Part shown: one piece after another, positions 23,008-33,003 of the stretch
How the letters are laid out: each line of letters opens with the position of its first letter
How positions within the stretch are numbered: the first letter of the stretch is position 1
Origin: Streptomyces sennicomposti
GTDB taxonomy: Bacteria; Actinomycetota; Actinomycetes; Streptomycetales; Streptomycetaceae
NCBI RefSeq assembly: GCF_019890635.1
Contig: NZ_JAIOAB010000011.1
Span: 1-64,000, forward strand
Direction: 5' to 3'
DNA: 64,000 nucleotides
Notes under the pieces: generated by a model
The model's database searches: none
Told to the model about the DNA's origin: nothing
What the model saw: only the letters and a program-made list of their open reading frames with translations
Translations under genes and position numbers: made by a program

Positions 23008-24720
<1,713 letters not shown>

Positions 24721-24739
24721 GGAACACCGGCGACACCGA

Positions 24740-24776
24740 GGGCGGGGCGCCTGGCTGACGACCGGGCACCCCGCCC
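24740..24776 (+). terminator. Cellulase terminator
   Basis: gggcgggg (24740-24747) pairs with ccccgccc (24769-24776), plus an inner 3-bp GCC/GGC extension after one mismatch. Located 19 bases after the stop. Confidence 0.7.
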
Positions 24777-24875
24777 CCTGCCATGCGACGCGGTGACCGC
24801 CTGCCTCAGCTCCCCAACGGGCACGCCAGCTCCGGATGCGCGCGGTTGGGAGCGCAGGTCACCTGCGGCGGAGTA

Positions 24876-25169
24876 TCAAGGTCTGAGGACGTAGGGCCGT
24901 ACGAGGTCGTCGGCCACCCAGGTGTGCGGCCGAGGCCGGCAGGGCCGGGCCCAGCACTCCTCGTCGCGCGGGCACGCGAGGTAACGCCCGGCGGCCTCGC
25001 AGCGCTTGGACCAGCGGCGCCAGCGCGCGTCGTAGGGGCTGGGGAGCGGCCACACGTACGGGTCGAGGGGGCGGACCTCCTGTGTGACGTCCCAGAGGTC
25101 CGCCTCCGCGCGGCTGCGGCGGGCCGCCCGCAGGCGGGCGAGTGCGTCACGGAGCGGCCGGAACGGCAT
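24876..25169 (-). CDS. Hypothetical Cys/Trp/Arg-rich protein, coupled to the ATPase gene
   Basis: 97 residues starting at ATG 25169 with AAGGCGGAGG upstream. Basic, helical N-terminal half (PLRDALARLRAARRSRAEAD), then a segment rich in Trp and Cys (RYLACPRDEECWARPCRPRP). Four cysteines (one in KRCEAAGR, then three close together) could bind metal. Not recognised. Its start overlaps the end of the upstream anti-sigma-type ATPase gene by 23 bases, so the two are probably co-translated and may work together. Confidence 0.65.
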   Translation of the reverse strand: MPFRPLRDALARLRAARRSRAEADLWDVTQEVRPLDPYVWPLPSPYDARWRRWSKRCEAAGRYLACPRDEECWARPCRPRPHTWVADDLVRPYVLRP

Positions 25170-25569
25170 GGGCCTCCGCCTTCGCCAGGTCGAACCGCGC
25201 CCACACGCACTTCCGGTACGGCTCCTGTCGGCAGCCCCACGCGTCGGACAGCGCTTCCACGAGGGCGAGCCCGCGGCCGCCTTCCTCGTCGGGCGCGAAG
25301 TCCCGGAGCCGGGGGAGCCGGTCGCGGTCCGGGTCGGACACCTCCAGGAGGAGGGCCGCGCCGTCCAGGGTGAGCGCGATCTCGACCTGGGCGTAGGAGA
25401 TGCGGCAGTGGATGACGGCGTTGGTGACGAGTTCGCTGGCCAACAGGGTGACGAAGTCGGCGAGTTCGTCGGTGACGCCCCAGTCCGCGAGCGCCTTGCG
25501 GGTCTGCTGCCGAGCCGTGGGCACGTGCCGTCGGCGCGCGGGGATGCGGAAGGTTTCGGTTGCGGGCAT
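25147..25569 (-). CDS. Anti-sigma-factor-like ATP-binding protein (HATPase_c_2), copy 1
   Basis: 140-residue stand-alone GHKL ATPase/kinase domain of the RsbW/SpoIIAB-like group. The N box is LLASELVTNAVIH, G1 is LEVSDPDRDRLPRL, and G2 is EEGGRGLALVEAL. In whiJ/abaA-type loci such ATPases accompany the XRE and DUF397 genes; here it is divergent from XRE no. 2 over 138 bases. ATG at 25569 (MPATETFRIPARRR). Likely regulates a partner protein by binding or phosphorylation; the partner is unknown. Confidence 0.88.
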   Translation of the reverse strand: MPATETFRIPARRRHVPTARQQTRKALADWGVTDELADFVTLLASELVTNAVIHCRISYAQVEIALTLDGAALLLEVSDPDRDRLPRLRDFAPDEEGGRGLALVEALSDAWGCRQEPYRKCVWARFDLAKAEAHAVPAAP

Positions 25570-25634
25570 GCCTCGGAAGCTACGGTCGCATTCCAAGTGG
25601 CTGCAACGCGCTTCACTGAATACATTCACTTGTC

Positions 25635-25648
25635 CACTCGATCGAGTG
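25635..25648. promoter_or_regulatory. 14-bp palindrome in the XRE/ATPase divergent promoter
   Basis: Perfect dyad CACTCGATCGAGTG, 60 bases before the XRE start. The AT-richer stretch just upstream repeats TTCACT twice (about 25611-25630). Candidate autoregulatory site for the adjacent WhiJ-like protein. Confidence 0.5.
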
Positions 25649-25707
25649 ATGGGACCTCGGAGTTGGTGACCTCTGTGGCATCGTGGCCGCGAACGAGGGG
25701 AGGGCCC

Positions 25708-26577
25708 ATGCCCGCAGGTGGACGACCGACCGTGCGCAGCCGGCGCCTGGGTACGGCACTCAGGCAGTACCGGCAGGCCGCGAAGATGGACCAGCCACAG
25801 GCCGCCGAGATCATCGCCGCGAGCCAGGCGAGGATCAGCAGGCTGGAGAGCGGGCACGTCACGGCCCGCGTCATCGAGGTACGGCTGCTGCTGGACGCGT
25901 ACGGGGTGGACGACCCCGAGATCCGGGCCAAGCTGGAGAACCTGGCCAAGCACTCCAAGAACCGCGGCTGGTGGCTCGAACACGCGGAACACCTACGGCC
26001 GGACTACGTCGACCACATCGCGCTGGAGGACGATGCGACGTACATCCGCGAGTGGCAGCCGGTCATGGTGCCGGGCCTTTTGCAGACTCCGGCCTACGCG
26101 GAGGCAGTGATTGCCGGAGGCCCGCACTACATCGACCCGGAGCGGATCGCCGAGTTGGTGAAGGTTCGTGTGGGACGTCAGGCGAAGATCGAAGAGGGCG
26201 GGGCCTCGTACACCGCCATCCTCTGGGAAGCGGTGCTCAGACACCCACTGATCGACGTCGGCATCCACCGGGAGCAACTGTCCACGATCCTGGAGGTCGG
26301 AAAGCGGAAGAACGTCACCATCCAGGTGCTCCCCTTCAGCGCGGGCGTCCTGGCCGGTTACTCGTCTGCCTTCTACTCCTTCAGCTTCGACGAGGAGCCG
26401 ACCGTGGAAGCGGTCGCCATGGACAATCTGCGAGGGACGTCGGTCCTCGAAGGTCCCGAGGACCTGGCTGCTTACGCCAATGCATTCGACCTACTACGAT
26501 CGGCGGCGTTGGCGCCGGACGCGAGCGCGAAGCTCATCCGGGGCATACTCCGGAGCTTGAAGGAAGACCCATCGTGA
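25708..26577 (+). CDS. XRE-family regulator with DUF5753 (WhiJ-like), copy 2
   Basis: 289 residues. The HTH at about residues 12-66 reads RRLGTALRQYRQAAKMDQPQ and ISRLESGHVTARV. The DUF5753 part includes VPGLLQTPAYAEAVIAGG, VRVGRQAKIEEGGASYTAIL and NVTIQVLPFSAGVLAGYSSA. ATG at 25708 follows GAGGGGAGGG. Its TGA overlaps the GTG of a DUF397 gene, forming the standard regulator-partner pair. Divergent from an anti-sigma-type ATPase, which reproduces the three-part whiJ/abaA-like locus. Regulates unknown developmental or secondary-metabolism targets. Confidence 0.9.
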   Translation: MPAGGRPTVRSRRLGTALRQYRQAAKMDQPQAAEIIAASQARISRLESGHVTARVIEVRLLLDAYGVDDPEIRAKLENLAKHSKNRGWWLEHAEHLRPDYVDHIALEDDATYIREWQPVMVPGLLQTPAYAEAVIAGGPHYIDPERIAELVKVRVGRQAKIEEGGASYTAILWEAVLRHPLIDVGIHREQLSTILEVGKRKNVTIQVLPFSAGVLAGYSSAFYSFSFDEEPTVEAVAMDNLRGTSVLEGPEDLAAYANAFDLLRSAALAPDASAKLIRGILRSLKEDPS

Positions 26578-26750
26578 CCGAGGTTGTAAGCCCCTTCTGG
26601 AAGTCGTCGTACTCCGGGCAGGAGAACGCCTGCGTCGAGGTCGCCGACACGGCCGACCACGGCCGTGCCGTCCGTGACAGCAAGCAGCCGGACGGACCTC
26701 TCCTCACCGTCTCCCGCGAAGGCTGGCGGGCGTTCCTGCGGCAGTTCTGA
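26574..26750 (+). CDS. DUF397 small protein (partner of XRE no. 2)
   Basis: 58 residues with the family core FWKSSYSGQENACVEVAD, AVRDSKQPDGPLL and GWRAFL. GTG at 26574 overlaps the regulator stop (GTGA). Shorter at the N-terminus than the copies at 4.3-4.7 kb and 38.3 kb. Confidence 0.9.
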   Translation: MTEVVSPFWKSSYSGQENACVEVADTADHGRAVRDSKQPDGPLLTVSREGWRAFLRQF

Positions 26751-26751
26751 G

Positions 26752-26781
26752 CCCGGCCTTTCGCCCAGGCGGCAGGCCGGG
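26752..26781. terminator. Terminator between DUF397 and crotonase genes
   Basis: cccggcct (26752-26759) / aggccggg (26774-26781) between converging genes; serves either strand. Confidence 0.6.
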
Positions 26782-26795
26782 TCTGTGGGGAGCAC

Positions 26796-27602
26796 CTAGA
26801 ACAGATGCCCCGTCCGGCGCGACGCCTTGCCCGTCGTGTACTCGTTGGCCGCCAGGGCCGAGGCCATCAACTCCGCGTCCAGGGCTGTGACGTCGGCCAG
26901 ACGGGTCGCGCTCGCGTAGGCGTTGAAGAGGTGCTTGGTGACGCGCAGGGCCGTCGCCGAGCGGCGGACGACCGGGGCCGCCCAGGTGCGCACCGCGGCG
27001 TCGAGGTCGCTCTCCGGGACCACGTTCTGGAGGATGGAGAGGTCCCTCGCCTCCCGTGCGTCGAACGCCCGGCAGGTGAGGACGAGTTCGCGTACCCGGG
27101 CCGCGCCGACCTCGTTGAGGAGGCGGGGCAGCAGGCCGCCCCACGCGGTGGGCAGGCCGAGGGCCAGTTCCGGGAGGCGGAAGGTGGCCGTGTCCGCGCC
27201 CACCCTGAGGTCGCAGGCCAGGGCCAGGGCGAGGCCGGCGCCGATGGCCTTGCCCTGGACGCGGGCGATGGTGACGGCCGGGTTGGTGGACAGGGCCTCG
27301 CAGACCCGGCGGGCCTTGGCGCCGGAGACGCGGATGCCGCCCCCGGTCGGGTCCTGCGCGAGCTGCTCGGCGAACTCGGAGCGGTCGCCGCCCAGGCAGA
27401 AGTCGTCGCCGGCCCCGGAGAGCACGACGACCCGCACGTCGGGGTCCTGGGCGTCGAGGACGGCGAGGAGTTCGTCGAGCATGGTGTCGGTGACCGCGTT
27501 GCCCTGCTCCGGGGTGTTCAGCTCGATGGACAGGACGGGTCCCTGCCGGTCGGTCCGCACCGTCTTGAGGTACTGGACGGTCGGGTCGGGCAGGACGGTC
27601 AT
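26796..27602 (-). CDS. Enoyl-CoA hydratase/isomerase family protein in the conservon
   Basis: 268-residue crotonase-fold enzyme. The oxyanion-hole segments are GAGDDFCLGGDRSEF and AIGAGLALALACDLRVG. Both glutamates expected of true hydratases are present, in FRLPELALGLPTA and RELVLTC. The start ATG overlaps the stop of the upstream P450 gene (ATGA), so it is the last gene of the conservon transcript. Its inclusion suggests that a CoA-thioester product is linked to the P450 pair or is sensed by the system; the substrate is not known. Confidence 0.87.
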   Translation of the reverse strand: MTVLPDPTVQYLKTVRTDRQGPVLSIELNTPEQGNAVTDTMLDELLAVLDAQDPDVRVVVLSGAGDDFCLGGDRSEFAEQLAQDPTGGGIRVSGAKARRVCEALSTNPAVTIARVQGKAIGAGLALALACDLRVGADTATFRLPELALGLPTAWGGLLPRLLNEVGAARVRELVLTCRAFDAREARDLSILQNVVPESDLDAAVRTWAAPVVRRSATALRVTKHLFNAYASATRLADVTALDAELMASALAANEYTTGKASRRTGHLF

Positions 27603-28858
27603 GACGTCACTCTCAAAGAGGTCACGCGGCGGAACACCATACGGGGCGCGTACTCGGGACCGCTCGCGAGAGCAAGATCAGGGAATCGTTTCAGCAGGTG
27701 GGAGAGGAGTGTACGGGCCTCCAGGCGCGCCAGGCCCGCGCCGAGGCAGTAGTGGGCGCCGCCGCCGAAGGTGAGGTGCGCGCCCCTGCGCCGGACGTCG
27801 AAGGTGTGCGGGTCCTCGTTGCGCCGGGGGTCGTGGTTGGCCGCGCCGTACAGGACGTGGACCATCGTGTCCTTGGCGACGGGAACCCCGGCGAGCACGG
27901 TGTCCTTCGCGGCCACGCGCGAGTTGAGGTGGATGGGCGGGTCGTAGCGCAGCGCCTCGTCGATCGCGTCGTCCACGTGCTCGGGGTGCGCGCGCAGCCA
28001 GTCCCACTGGGCGCGGTCCCGCAGCAGGAGCCAGACCATGTTCGACAGGAGCGTCGCGGTGGTCTCCAGCGAGGCGATCGTGATGAACATGACCAGGTGG
28101 TAGAGGGCGCGGTCGGCGGCGGCCCGGTCGTCGGGGAACCGGGCGTCCCAGTGGCGGATCCACTCGGAGACGACGTCGTCGCCGGGGTGCGCCCGGCGCT
28201 CGCGGATGAGGTCGGTGAAGAAGGTCCGCATCTCCATGGTGGCCGCGGCGGAGACCTTCAAGTCGCTCTTGGTCGGCAGGAGTTCCTGGGCGAAGACCTG
28301 CCGGTGGGTGAAGTCCAGGATGTGCGCGTACCGCTCGGCGGGGATGGCCAGCCAGTGGCCGACCGTCTCGACGGGCAGCCGCTCGCTGACGGTGGAGACC
28401 AGGTCGGCCTCGCCCGCCGTGCGCAGCCGCTCCTCCAGGGCGTCGCAGAGCCGGCGGACGTGGCCCTCGACGTCCGGCGTCATCGCCTCAAGGGTGCCGC
28501 GGTCGAAGAGGTTGCCGAGGGCGCGCCGCTGACAGGTGTGCTCGGGGGCGTTGAGCCGGGACAGGGTGTGGCTCATCTCCCGGGTGGCGGGGGCGTGCCA
28601 GCGCTCGGGGGCGGGCTGGCGTTCCTGCCAGGCGATGTCGGGTACGAGCCAGTCGCGGCCGCGCAGCACCTGGTTGCACACCTCGAACCCGGTGACGAAG
28701 TGCCCGCCCCAGGGGGCGGGAACCACGTCGCCCATGTCACGCAGTTCTTTCCACAGGGGGAGGGGGTCGGTCTGCCCCTCCGGAGAACGCAGGCGCCGGA
28801 CAACCGATATGACGGCTCGACGGTCGAGTCTGCCGCCTATGTCATCCACTGCCGTCAC
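27599..28858 (-). CDS. Cytochrome P450, canonical (CYP154-like)
   Basis: 419-residue soluble bacterial P450. Oxygen-binding I-helix region MFITIASLETTATLL, K-helix ExxR as DEALRYDPPIHLNSR, and heme ligand loop FGGGAHYCLGAGLARLEA with the Cys thiolate are all canonical. GTG at 28858 is preceded by AAGGAG at 6-base spacing. Overlaps the crotonase start by 4 bases. In S. coelicolor, conservons carry paired CYP157 and CYP154 genes; this member with complete motifs corresponds to the CYP154 side. Substrate unknown. Confidence 0.88.
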   Translation of the reverse strand: MTAVDDIGGRLDRRAVISVVRRLRSPEGQTDPLPLWKELRDMGDVVPAPWGGHFVTGFEVCNQVLRGRDWLVPDIAWQERQPAPERWHAPATREMSHTLSRLNAPEHTCQRRALGNLFDRGTLEAMTPDVEGHVRRLCDALEERLRTAGEADLVSTVSERLPVETVGHWLAIPAERYAHILDFTHRQVFAQELLPTKSDLKVSAAATMEMRTFFTDLIRERRAHPGDDVVSEWIRHWDARFPDDRAAADRALYHLVMFITIASLETTATLLSNMVWLLLRDRAQWDWLRAHPEHVDDAIDEALRYDPPIHLNSRVAAKDTVLAGVPVAKDTMVHVLYGAANHDPRRNEDPHTFDVRRRGAHLTFGGGAHYCLGAGLARLEARTLLSHLLKRFPDLALASGPEYAPRMVFRRVTSLRVTS

Positions 28859-28966
28859 GTGTAGCTCCTTCTGGCCGTGTCGATCATTGACGATCCCGGC
28901 GGAAGCTACCCTTCCCCTCCCCCTGCTCATGCGTCGAAAACTGTTGCCCCTGTCACATGCGCCCCG

Positions 28967-30334
28967 CTAGACGCGGAAGATGTCGAGGAACGTGCTCCAA
29001 AATCCCTTTTTCCGCGCCGAGTTGTCCTGCGCCCGGACGCTCGCCACGGGCGGGTGGGCCGGGATCGGCGCGGGCGCGGGAGCCGTCGTGGCCGGCGCCG
29101 GGGTGTGCAGGGCGGCCACCCGGGTGCCGGGGGTCGGGGTGAAGCGGACCGGCAGCGCGGCCAGCGCCCGGTGGAAGGGACCCGGCCGCCACTCCGCCTG
29201 CTCGGCCGGGATGTCCAGCGCCAGGTCGGGCAGCGCGTTGAGGATCGCCTCGACGGCCGTCAGCGCGATCACCGTCGCCGGTGACTTCGCCGGGCACGCG
29301 TGCGGACCGGCGCCCCACGCCAGATGGGCGCCCTTGCTCAGCGACTGCCGGGCGGTGCGCAGCGAGGGGTCGTTGTTGGCGCCGCCGAAGCTGATCACCA
29401 GCGGGGTGTCGGCCTCGACGTACACGCCGCCGAGATCGACGTCCCGCAGCGGGTAGTGCGTGGCGTAGTTCGCGATCGGCGGGTTGTTCCACAGGACGTG
29501 GTCGAGGGCCTCCTCGATCAGCATGCCCGCGCCCCGCTCCGAGGAGCCGCTGGACAGCAGCAGGAGCAGCGAGTTGCCGATCAGGTTGCGCTCCGGCTCG
29601 ACGCCGGCGCCCATCAGCATCACCAGCTGGTCCTTCAGCTCCGCGTCGGTCAGCCCGACCGGGTGCTGGATCAGCCAGGAGGTGACGTCGTCGCCCGGCT
29701 CACGCCGCTTGAGGGCGATCAACTCCATGAGGCAGGCGGTGAGTTCCTCGTTGGCGCGCACCGCGTCCCGGCCGTCGAAGATCGCCGACATGGAGCTGGT
29801 GAGCCGGTCGCCGATGTCGGCCGGGCAGCCGAAGAGCCGGTTGAACAGCAGCAGCGGCAGCAGCTTGGCGTAGTCGTTGAGCAGGTCGGCGCGCCCGCGC
29901 TCGCTGAACCGGTCGATGAGGAAGGCCGCGATGGGCTCCACGTCCCGGCGGATGCGGCCCATGTCCAGCCGGTCCAGGCTGTCGGTGACGGCCTTGCGCA
30001 GCCGCAGGTGGGTGGCCCCGTCGGTGAACAGGCAGTTGGGGCGGTACGCCATCATCGGCAGCACCGGGTGGTCCGGCGGGATCAGCCCCTCGTTGAGGGC
30101 CTTCCAGCGGCGCGGGTCGCGGCTGAAGTCGGTCGTGTTCTGCAGCACGCTGCGCGCGGCCTGGTAGCCGACGACGAGCGTGGCGTCCACGCCCGGGGCG
30201 AGTTCGACCGGCGCGGCGGGGCCGCCCGCCCGCATTTTGTCGTAGGCGCCGTGGGGGTCGGCGGCGAAGTCCTGGCCGTGCATGGGGCATCTGGACGGTA
30301 TGCCCGGCGTGTCGGCCGGTCGCTGATATTCCAT
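28967..30334 (-). CDS. Atypical cytochrome P450 without ExxR (CYP157-like)
   Basis: 455 residues. The K-helix reads EEALDHVLWNNPP, so the Arg of ExxR is replaced; loss of ExxR in a conservon P450 is the reported hallmark of CYP157. The I-helix shows MLMGAGVEPERN in place of the usual acid-Thr pair, and the heme loop WGAGPHACPAKSPA keeps the Cys but changes the flanking Phe and Gly. About 70 C-terminal residues are extra: a Pro/Ala linker ending in the basic amphipathic ARKKGFWSTFLDIFRV, possibly a membrane or partner-binding tail. Lies 132 bases after cvnD. It may be a scaffold or ligand sensor rather than a monooxygenase. Confidence 0.88.
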   Translation of the reverse strand: MEYQRPADTPGIPSRCPMHGQDFAADPHGAYDKMRAGGPAAPVELAPGVDATLVVGYQAARSVLQNTTDFSRDPRRWKALNEGLIPPDHPVLPMMAYRPNCLFTDGATHLRLRKAVTDSLDRLDMGRIRRDVEPIAAFLIDRFSERGRADLLNDYAKLLPLLLFNRLFGCPADIGDRLTSSMSAIFDGRDAVRANEELTACLMELIALKRREPGDDVTSWLIQHPVGLTDAELKDQLVMLMGAGVEPERNLIGNSLLLLLSSGSSERGAGMLIEEALDHVLWNNPPIANYATHYPLRDVDLGGVYVEADTPLVISFGGANNDPSLRTARQSLSKGAHLAWGAGPHACPAKSPATVIALTAVEAILNALPDLALDIPAEQAEWRPGPFHRALAALPVRFTPTPGTRVAALHTPAPATTAPAPAPIPAHPPVASVRAQDNSARKKGFWSTFLDIFRV

Positions 30335-30466
30335 GGTGTTCGGATCCTTCGTCTGCCCGGTGTTCGTGCGTTCCGGGCGGCAGGGGCGTTCCGGGGGTGT
30401 TCCGGCGCGCTCCGGGGGGACGGTCCGGGGCGTTCCGGAGGAGGGCTGGGGGTGGCGCCCGGTGGA

Positions 30467-31060
30467 TCAGGCCGTACGCGTCAGCAGATGCCGTACGAGA
30501 GTGATCAGTGCCTGGCCCGACGACTCGCGGCTGCGGGCGTCGCAGTACGAGACGGGGGTGTCGGGAAGCAGATCGAGGGCCTCGCGGATCTCCGCCTCGT
30601 CGTACCGCTCGTCCGGAGTGAAGGAGTTGACGGCGATGGAGTACTCCAGGCCGTACTTCTCCACCAGTTCGATCACCGGGAAGGACTCGGCCAGCCGGAC
30701 CGGGTCCACGAGGATCAGCGCGCCGAGCGCCCCGCGGGCCATGTCCTCCCACAGCTGGATGAACCGCTGCTGCCCGGGCGTGCCGAACAGGTACAGCACC
30801 ACGTCGTCGCTGAGGGTGAGCCGGCCGAAGTCCAGGGCGACGGTCGTCGTCACCTTGTCCGGCGCGCCCCGCAGGTCGTCCACGTGGGCGGCGGCCTGGG
30901 TCATCCGCTCCTCGGTGCGCAGCGGGGCGATCTCGGAGAGCGAGCCGATGAACGTGGTCTTGCCCACGGCGAAGTGACCCACCACGAGGATCTTCGCGGC
31001 GACGGTGACCGCGTCCGAGACGTAGCGGGGCTCAGGCCTAGAGGGCTTTGAGTAGTCCAT
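30467..31060 (-). CDS. cvnD: Conservon GTP-binding protein (CvnD)
   Basis: 197-residue Ras-like/MglA-type small GTPase. P-loop GHFAVGKTTFIGSLSE, switch II TPGQQRFIQLWEDMARG, but the NKxD base-recognition motif is not evident (VNSFTPDERYD at that place), as in other conservon GTPases. The start overlaps the end of cvnC by 23 bases. Works with the CvnA sensor ATPase and the CvnB roadblock protein in a membrane-associated complex that resembles eukaryotic G-protein signalling. Confidence 0.93.
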   Translation of the reverse strand: MDYSKPSRPEPRYVSDAVTVAAKILVVGHFAVGKTTFIGSLSEIAPLRTEERMTQAAAHVDDLRGAPDKVTTTVALDFGRLTLSDDVVLYLFGTPGQQRFIQLWEDMARGALGALILVDPVRLAESFPVIELVEKYGLEYSIAVNSFTPDERYDEAEIREALDLLPDTPVSYCDARSRESSGQALITLVRHLLTRTA

Positions 31061-31409
31061 GCAACACCTTCTCGATGACGGCTCTCTCTTGAGGCTTGGC
31101 CCGCGGGGGCGCGGCGCGGCGCAGCAGATGACCCTGCTCGGCTAAATCGGTCAGCAGCAGGCGGGCGACGCCCACCGGCAGACCCAGGTGGGCGGCGACC
31201 TCCACCACGGCCAGATAGCCTCCCGAGCACAGCTCCCAGATGGCGCGCACCTCCGGTCCGGCGCTCAGCGGCATCTGCCGGTCGGGCGCCAGCGTGACCA
31301 GGGTGTGCAGCGACAGCTCGTCGTCGTCGGGCAGCTGCCGGCCGCCGGTGATGACGTAGGAGCGGACGAGTTCGCTGGAGACCAGGGCGTCCTCGCCGGG
31401 CCCGCTCAT
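31038..31409 (-). CDS. cvnC: Conservon DUF742 protein (CvnC)
   Basis: 123 residues of the DUF742 family: VRSYVITGGRQLPDDDELSL at the start, then LSAGPEVRAIWELCSGGYLA and VEVAAHLGLPVGVARLLLTD, a winged-helix-like fold. Start ATG (31409) overlaps the cvnB stop by 4 bases and its end overlaps cvnD. Biochemical function within conservons is not established. Confidence 0.93.
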   Translation of the reverse strand: MSGPGEDALVSSELVRSYVITGGRQLPDDDELSLHTLVTLAPDRQMPLSAGPEVRAIWELCSGGYLAVVEVAAHLGLPVGVARLLLTDLAEQGHLLRRAAPPRAKPQERAVIEKVLHGLLKAL

Positions 31410-31807
31410 GCCTCTGCACCGGCGCTCTGGCGCGGCTGAGCGCTCAGGGCCTTCCCCAGCGCCGTCACCTGCTGCTGCATCCGGATCGACATCAGTTCCA
31501 TGTCGACGTCGAGGGCCGCGGAGACCGCCAGGTACGCGCCGCTGCCCGCCGCGATCAGGAAGATCCAGCCGCCGTCGTACTCCATCAGGGTCTGCTTCCA
31601 GATCCCGTGGCCGCCGGAGACGAAGCCGGCCACGGCGCGGCTGAGCGACTGCATGGAACTCATGGCGGCCGCGTTGGTCTCGGCCTCGTCCCTGCCTATG
31701 TCGCTGGAGCGCTCCATGAGCAGGCCGTCGGCGGAGACGAGAATCGCATGGCGGGCGCCGCGTACGGTCAGCACGTCGTTCAGCACCCAGGACAGATCGG
31801 GCTTCAC
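31406..31807 (-). CDS. cvnB: Conservon roadblock/LC7 protein (CvnB)
   Basis: 133-residue roadblock/LC7 domain (LSWVLNDVLTVRGARHAILV, then SADGLLMERS, and GWIFLIAAGSGAYLAVSA). This family binds small GTPases and in conservons is proposed to regulate CvnD. Overlaps cvnA and cvnC by 4 bases at either end. Confidence 0.94.
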   Translation of the reverse strand: MKPDLSWVLNDVLTVRGARHAILVSADGLLMERSSDIGRDEAETNAAAMSSMQSLSRAVAGFVSGGHGIWKQTLMEYDGGWIFLIAAGSGAYLAVSAALDVDMELMSIRMQQQVTALGKALSAQPRQSAGAEA

Positions 31808-33003
31808 TGCTCTTGTGATCCTTCCGTGATGGACGTGTCCCGCCCCAGGAACGTTCCGCGCGCGAAGGCGCCAAGGCGCGACGCGGTCACCTCGCTGCTC
31901 TGCTCCGGCTCCGGGGCATCAGACACCGAGGGTTCCGGCTGGGGCACCACCGCGACCGCGCGACGGCGCTTGGGCAGGCCCCCGGCCGTCTTGCCGACGA
32001 TCGTCACCGGGGACGGCCCCGGGGCGGCGTACGACGCGGACTCCGGCCCGTCGAAGTCGTGCGTCGTGATCTCGGCCGGCTGGGGCTGGGGGACTTCGTG
32101 GGTCAAGAGGCTCTCCGGGAGCAGGATGACCGCGCGGACGCCTCCGTACGGCGAGACGGAATCGACGGAGACCTTGAAGCCGTACCGGGCGGCGAGCACA
32201 CCGGCGACGGCGAAGCCCACCCGGGGCGGGCTGCCGAGGCTGGTGATCGAGACGGGGCCCTGCGTGTTGAGGAGCGCTGCGGCCCGGTCCTTCTCCTCCT
32301 GGCTGATGCCGAGACCGGCGTCGTCGATGATCAGGCACACGCCGGTGGGCACCGACTGGATGTTGATCTCGACGGGGGTGCCGGGGGCGCTGTAGTTGGT
32401 GGCGTTGTCGAGGAGTTCGGCCAGGACCACGGCGACGGGCTCCACGGCGGTGCTGGTGACCGCCACGTTGACCTGGCTGTGGATCCGCACCCGGTCGAAG
32501 TGCCGGATACGGCCCTGCGCGCTGCGCGCCACGTCGTAGACGGAGGCGGCGCTCTCCCGGCGGCCGAGCCAGCCGCCGCACAGGGCCGCGATGCCCTGGG
32601 CGCGCCGGCCGAACTGCGAGTTGGTGTGGTCGATGGTCATGAAGTCGGCGAGGATCTTGGGATCGTTGCCGTACTTCAGCCGGGCCAGGTCGCTGATGGA
32701 GCGCTGCTGCTCGTCGGCGAGGACCTGCAGGGTGCGCATCCACGCCCTGAGCACGTCCTTGGTCTCCGACTCGGCGGCGGCGCGGACTTCGGCGAGCGCG
32801 CGTTCGTGCTCGGCGCGCAGGCTCTCGTACTGGGCGTGCAGTCGCAGGCGCTCCGCGTCGAGTCCGTCGCGGTTGGCCCGGAGTTCGGCGCTCTGCCTGC
32901 GGAGCGCCATGTTGGTTCTGCGAGCGCGCAGCACCGCGAGGATCGCGGTGACGAGCACTCCTAGCAAGATCCACAGCAGGGGATCTTCGATCAAAGACGT
33001 CAT
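31804..33003 (-). CDS. cvnA: Conservon sensor ATPase/histidine-kinase-like protein (CvnA)
   Basis: 399 residues. One N-terminal membrane helix (PLLWILLGVLVTAILAVLRA) is followed by a coiled coil (LRRQSAELRANRDGLDAERL and following), a dimerisation region with LADFMTIDHTNSQFGRRAQG, and a GHKL ATPase domain (VLAELLDNATNYSAPGTPVE; IIDDAGLGIS; VGFAVAGVLAARYGF). The Pro-rich C-terminal tail is variable. No extracellular sensor domain. ATG at 33003 (MTSLIEDP) begins just before the helix; the frame is open to 33090. First gene of the conservon operon; promoter expected in the AT-richer DNA around 33100-33230. Confidence 0.9.
   Translation of the reverse strand: MTSLIEDPLLWILLGVLVTAILAVLRARRTNMALRRQSAELRANRDGLDAERLRLHAQYESLRAEHERALAEVRAAAESETKDVLRAWMRTLQVLADEQQRSISDLARLKYGNDPKILADFMTIDHTNSQFGRRAQGIAALCGGWLGRRESAASVYDVARSAQGRIRHFDRVRIHSQVNVAVTSTAVEPVAVVLAELLDNATNYSAPGTPVEINIQSVPTGVCLIIDDAGLGISQEEKDRAAALLNTQGPVSITSLGSPPRVGFAVAGVLAARYGFKVSVDSVSPYGGVRAVILLPESLLTHEVPQPQPAEITTHDFDGPESASYAAPGPSPVTIVGKTAGGLPKRRRAVAVVPQPEPSVSDAPEPEQSSEVTASRLGAFARGTFLGRDTSITEGSQEQ

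Noticed and set aside
30366..30432. Repeated cgttccggg motif between cvnD and the P450 gene
   Set aside because: Four short, irregular copies; probably simple GC-rich sequence in a 132-bp gap.
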